The notes under the pieces: model-generated | Databases searched by the model: none | What the model saw: only the letters and a program-made list of their open reading frames with translations | What the model was told of the DNA's origin: nothing | Made by a program: the position numbers and the translations under genes | Shown here: piece after piece, positions 61,978-64,000 of the stretch | Layout: every line of letters begins with the position of its first letter | How positions within the stretch are numbered: the stretch's first letter is position 1 | NCBI RefSeq assembly: GCF_052065835.1 | Contig: NZ_JBQHTG010000004.1 | Coordinates: 62,001 to 126,000, forward strand | Direction of reading: 5' to 3' | Source of the DNA: Laedolimicola sp934402125 | GTDB taxonomy: Bacteria > Bacillota > Clostridia > Lachnospirales > Lachnospiraceae | Length of the DNA stretch: 64,000 nt

Positions 61978-63477
61978 TTATACGTATTTCGCAGCATGAG
62001 TCATAATCTCTTCCTGCGTCGTCTCACTTGCATTTACTTCGCCTGCCAGCCGTCCGCCGGACATAACCAGAATCCGGTCGCAGATACCAAGAAGCTCCGG
62101 CATCTCAGAAGATACCACAATGACACATTTGCCCTTATTGGCCAGGTCGATGATAAGCTGGTAGATCTCGTACTTCGCTCCTACGTCAATTCCTCGGGTA
62201 GGCTCGTCCAGAAGCAGTACTTCCGGCTCGGTCAGAAGCCAGCGTCCCAGAATAACCTTCTGCTGATTTCCACCGGACAGGGAACGAATTTTCGTCTCCT
62301 GGGTCGGGGTCTTCGTATGCATGGCGTCAATAGACCACTGGGTATCCTTTTTCATGGACTTTTCGTCCAGCCAGAAGCCCATACGCAAATGCTTCTTTAA
62401 GCTGGAAATAACGGTATTCTCCCGGATATTCAGAATGCCGAAGATACCGGTAGCACGCCGTTCCTCTGTCAGCAGGGCAAATCCGTTGCGGATAGACTCC
62501 CGGGCATTGCGGTTCTTCATTTCTTTTCCGTGAAGCCTGATGGTTCCGGAATGACGGGTAGCAATACCGAAGATATTCTCCAGAGTCTCTGTTCTTCCGC
62601 TGCCGTCCAGACCTGCCAGACCCACGATCTCGCCCTTTCTTACATTGAAAGATACATCCTTCAGCAGGGAATACTGAGCTGTCAGATTCTCTACCTCCAG
62701 CGCAATCTCACCCGGCGTATTGGTCTTCGGCGGGAACTGGTTGGTCAGCTCACGGCCTACCATCAGACGGATAATCTCATCGGTAGTCAACTCACTTGAC
62801 GGACGGGTTGCCACATACTGACCATCCCGCATGATGGTAACTTCATCAGAAATCCGTAAAATCTCTGCCATCTTATGGGAAATATAGATAATGCCGCAGC
62901 CTCTGTCACGCAGCATATTTATAATCTCGAATAAATGCTCTACTTCCTGCTCTGTCAGTGAAGAAGTAGGCTCGTCAAATACGATGACCTTGGAATTATA
63001 GGAAACGGCTTTTGCAATCTCCACCATCTGTCTCTGGGATACCGGCATCGTACTCATAATCCGCTTCGGATCTACGTCGATGCCCAGCTCCTTAAAAACA
63101 GCCTTCGTATCATCGTATATTTTTTTCTCATTTACCATGACGCCTGCAATCTTGGGATAACGTCCCAGCCACAGGTTGTCCATTACATTACGCTTCAGTG
63201 CCTGATTCAGCTCCTGATGCACCATTGCCACACCGTTTTCCAGTGCTTCCTTCGAATTCTTGAAATTAATTTCTTTGCCTTCCAGAAAAATCTGTCCGCT
63301 ATTCTTGGCATACATACCAAACAAGCATTTCATCAGGGTGGATTTTCCTGCGCCGTTTTCTCCCATCAGCGCGTGGACGGTTCCCCTCTTCACTGTCAAA
63401 GAAACATGATCCAGCGCCTTGACACCGGGGAATTCTTTACAGATGTCTGTCATTTGTAAGAGAACATCATGCTCCAT
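61978..63477 (-). CDS. mglA: Galactose/methyl galactoside ABC ATPase MglA-type
   Basis: 499 residues from the ATG at 63477, behind GGGAGG; the longer frame adds nine residues. Two ATPase domains: the first has GENGAGKST and VFDEPTSSLTEQE; the second has the degenerate GLDGSGRTE and LSGGNQQKV with LLLDEPTRGIDVGAKYEI. It drives the MglC channel. It lies between mglB and mglC, with a hairpin just upstream. Confidence 0.94.
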   Translation of the reverse strand: MEHDVLLQMTDICKEFPGVKALDHVSLTVKRGTVHALMGENGAGKSTLMKCLFGMYAKNSGQIFLEGKEINFKNSKEALENGVAMVHQELNQALKRNVMDNLWLGRYPKIAGVMVNEKKIYDDTKAVFKELGIDVDPKRIMSTMPVSQRQMVEIAKAVSYNSKVIVFDEPTSSLTEQEVEHLFEIINMLRDRGCGIIYISHKMAEILRISDEVTIMRDGQYVATRPSSELTTDEIIRLMVGRELTNQFPPKTNTPGEIALEVENLTAQYSLLKDVSFNVRKGEIVGLAGLDGSGRTETLENIFGIATRHSGTIRLHGKEMKNRNARESIRNGFALLTEERRATGIFGILNIRENTVISSLKKHLRMGFWLDEKSMKKDTQWSIDAMHTKTPTQETKIRSLSGGNQQKVILGRWLLTEPEVLLLDEPTRGIDVGAKYEIYQLIIDLANKGKCVIVVSSEMPELLGICDRILVMSGGRLAGEVNASETTQEEIMTHAAKYV

Positions 63478-63500
63478 ACTCTTCCTCCCATCTCGTTGAC

Positions 63501-63533
63501 ACAAAGGCGGACGTAACTTACGGCCGCCTTTGT
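63501..63533 (-). promoter_or_regulatory. Intercistronic hairpin between mglB and mglA
   Basis: ACAAAGGCGG/CCGCCTTTGT with an inner CGTAA/TTACG makes a 15-base-pair stem with one mismatch and no T-run. It is likely a message stabiliser for mglB or lowers read-through. Confidence 0.6.
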
Positions 63534-63575
63534 TGTATCCTTACTTTGCTATCTTTTTCAATCGTTTCCTGTGAT

Positions 63576-64000
63576 TTACTCTCCTGTGTACGGTGCGTAC
63601 GGAACGTAAATCTTGTTGCTGATCTCTGCGTCTGCATTGTAGCTGTCAGTTCCGTCTGTCAGAGCTGCGCCCTTAGCTGCGTTCTGAGCCATGATGGAGA
63701 TACAGTCTGCCATACCCTCTGCGTCCTGCTTGATGGTACCAACCATCTTGCCGTCGCTGATGAGCTGCTTTGCCGCGTCTGTAGCGTCTACGCCGAATAC
63801 CGGAATCAGAGTGGAATCAGCTGTTCCCAGGTTGTATCCCTTATCGTTCAGTGCGGAGATAACGCCCTCAGCCATACCGTCGTTGTTGCAGATAACCAGC
63901 TCGATCATGTTGCCGTTACCCTCGTTGTACTGGGACATGTTGGTGGTCATGTAGTTATTTGCAGCGGTTGCGCTCCATGCGCCGTCCTGGTCTACCTGAT
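63576..64000 (-). CDS. mglB: Galactose/glucose-binding protein MglB, C-terminal part (cut by window end)
   Basis: About 141 C-terminal residues (ending YVPYAPYTGE) are visible; the start lies beyond 64000. The segment NMIELVICNNDGMAEGVISALNDKG (split: ICNNDGMAEGV) and VFGVDATDAAKQLISDGKM match the sugar-binding proteins of the MglB/RbsB type. It binds galactose or glucose outside the cell and feeds MglA/MglC. It heads the mglBAC operon. Confidence 0.9.
   Translation of the reverse strand, partial: QVDQDGAWSATAANNYMTTNMSQYNEGNGNMIELVICNNDGMAEGVISALNDKGYNLGTADSTLIPVFGVDATDAAKQLISDGKMVGTIKQDAEGMADCISIMAQNAAKGAALTDGTDSYNADAEISNKIYVPYAPYTGE

Overview
The window reads as chromosome of a spore-forming Clostridia, most likely a Lachnospiraceae-type gut anaerobe. 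The signs are the cysE-cysS-mrnC-rlmB-sigH gene order of endospore-forming Firmicutes, sporulation-type proteins (SigH, a PdaA-like deacetylase, a CotH protein), a two-subunit iron-sulfur L-serine dehydratase, a Cys T-box, small DUF1540 and DUF6465-type proteins, strong AGGAGG ribosome binding sites and sigma-A promoters with 17-base spacers. Base composition is moderate to GC-rich by eye. Most genes lie on the minus strand. No phage, insertion sequence or CRISPR array was seen.

Layout: 1-3.8 kb holds the end of a PucR/CdaR-type regulator, tRNA-Thr, an HtrA protease and a VanZ/D-Ala-D-Ala carboxypeptidase fusion. From 3.8 to 8 kb a Cys T-box leads cysE-cysS-mrnC-rlmB-sigH and the fusion gene in one tight run. 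From 8 to 16.4 kb are housekeeping genes (GNAT, ispF, a DNA glycosylase, tRNA-Met and tRNA-Val, nudC, thrS with a SEC-C gene, a HAD phosphatase, purA). 16.4-21.3 kb is a branched-chain amino acid ABC importer (livKHMGF). 21.4-21.9 kb is non-coding and very rich in inverted repeats. 21.9-32 kb carries a Lys/Ala-rich DUF6465 protein, the serine pathway (serC-serA-DUF1015) and leuB-ilvD-ilvB followed by an L,D-transpeptidase gene. 32-38 kb has a glucose-type PTS permease with a RAT-like leader, its divergent PRD antiterminator, a PdaA-like deacetylase and a CotH protein. 38-44.4 kb is gltBD.

44.5-48.2 kb holds a SASA esterase/CPBP protease pair, a TPP riboswitch with thiT, and a membrane-anchored XRE protein. 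48-52 kb has argS, exoA, a small AT-rich DUF3990 toxin-like pair and tRNA-Thr(CGT). 52-56.5 kb carries sdaAB-sdaAA, DUF1540, and a divergent sirtuin in an operon with xpt and yitT. 56.5-64 kb has nth and two rRNA methyltransferase genes, two membrane proteins, and an mglBAC sugar importer cut by the window end.

Taken together the genes support amino-acid-centred metabolism (Ser, Cys, branched-chain, Glu), sugar uptake by PTS and ABC routes, translation upkeep and envelope or spore biology. The least explained parts are the structured non-coding block at 21.5-21.9 kb, the DUF3990 pair, the sirtuin with altered NAD-site motifs, the DUF1015 gene in the serine operon, and the VanZ-carboxypeptidase fusion.
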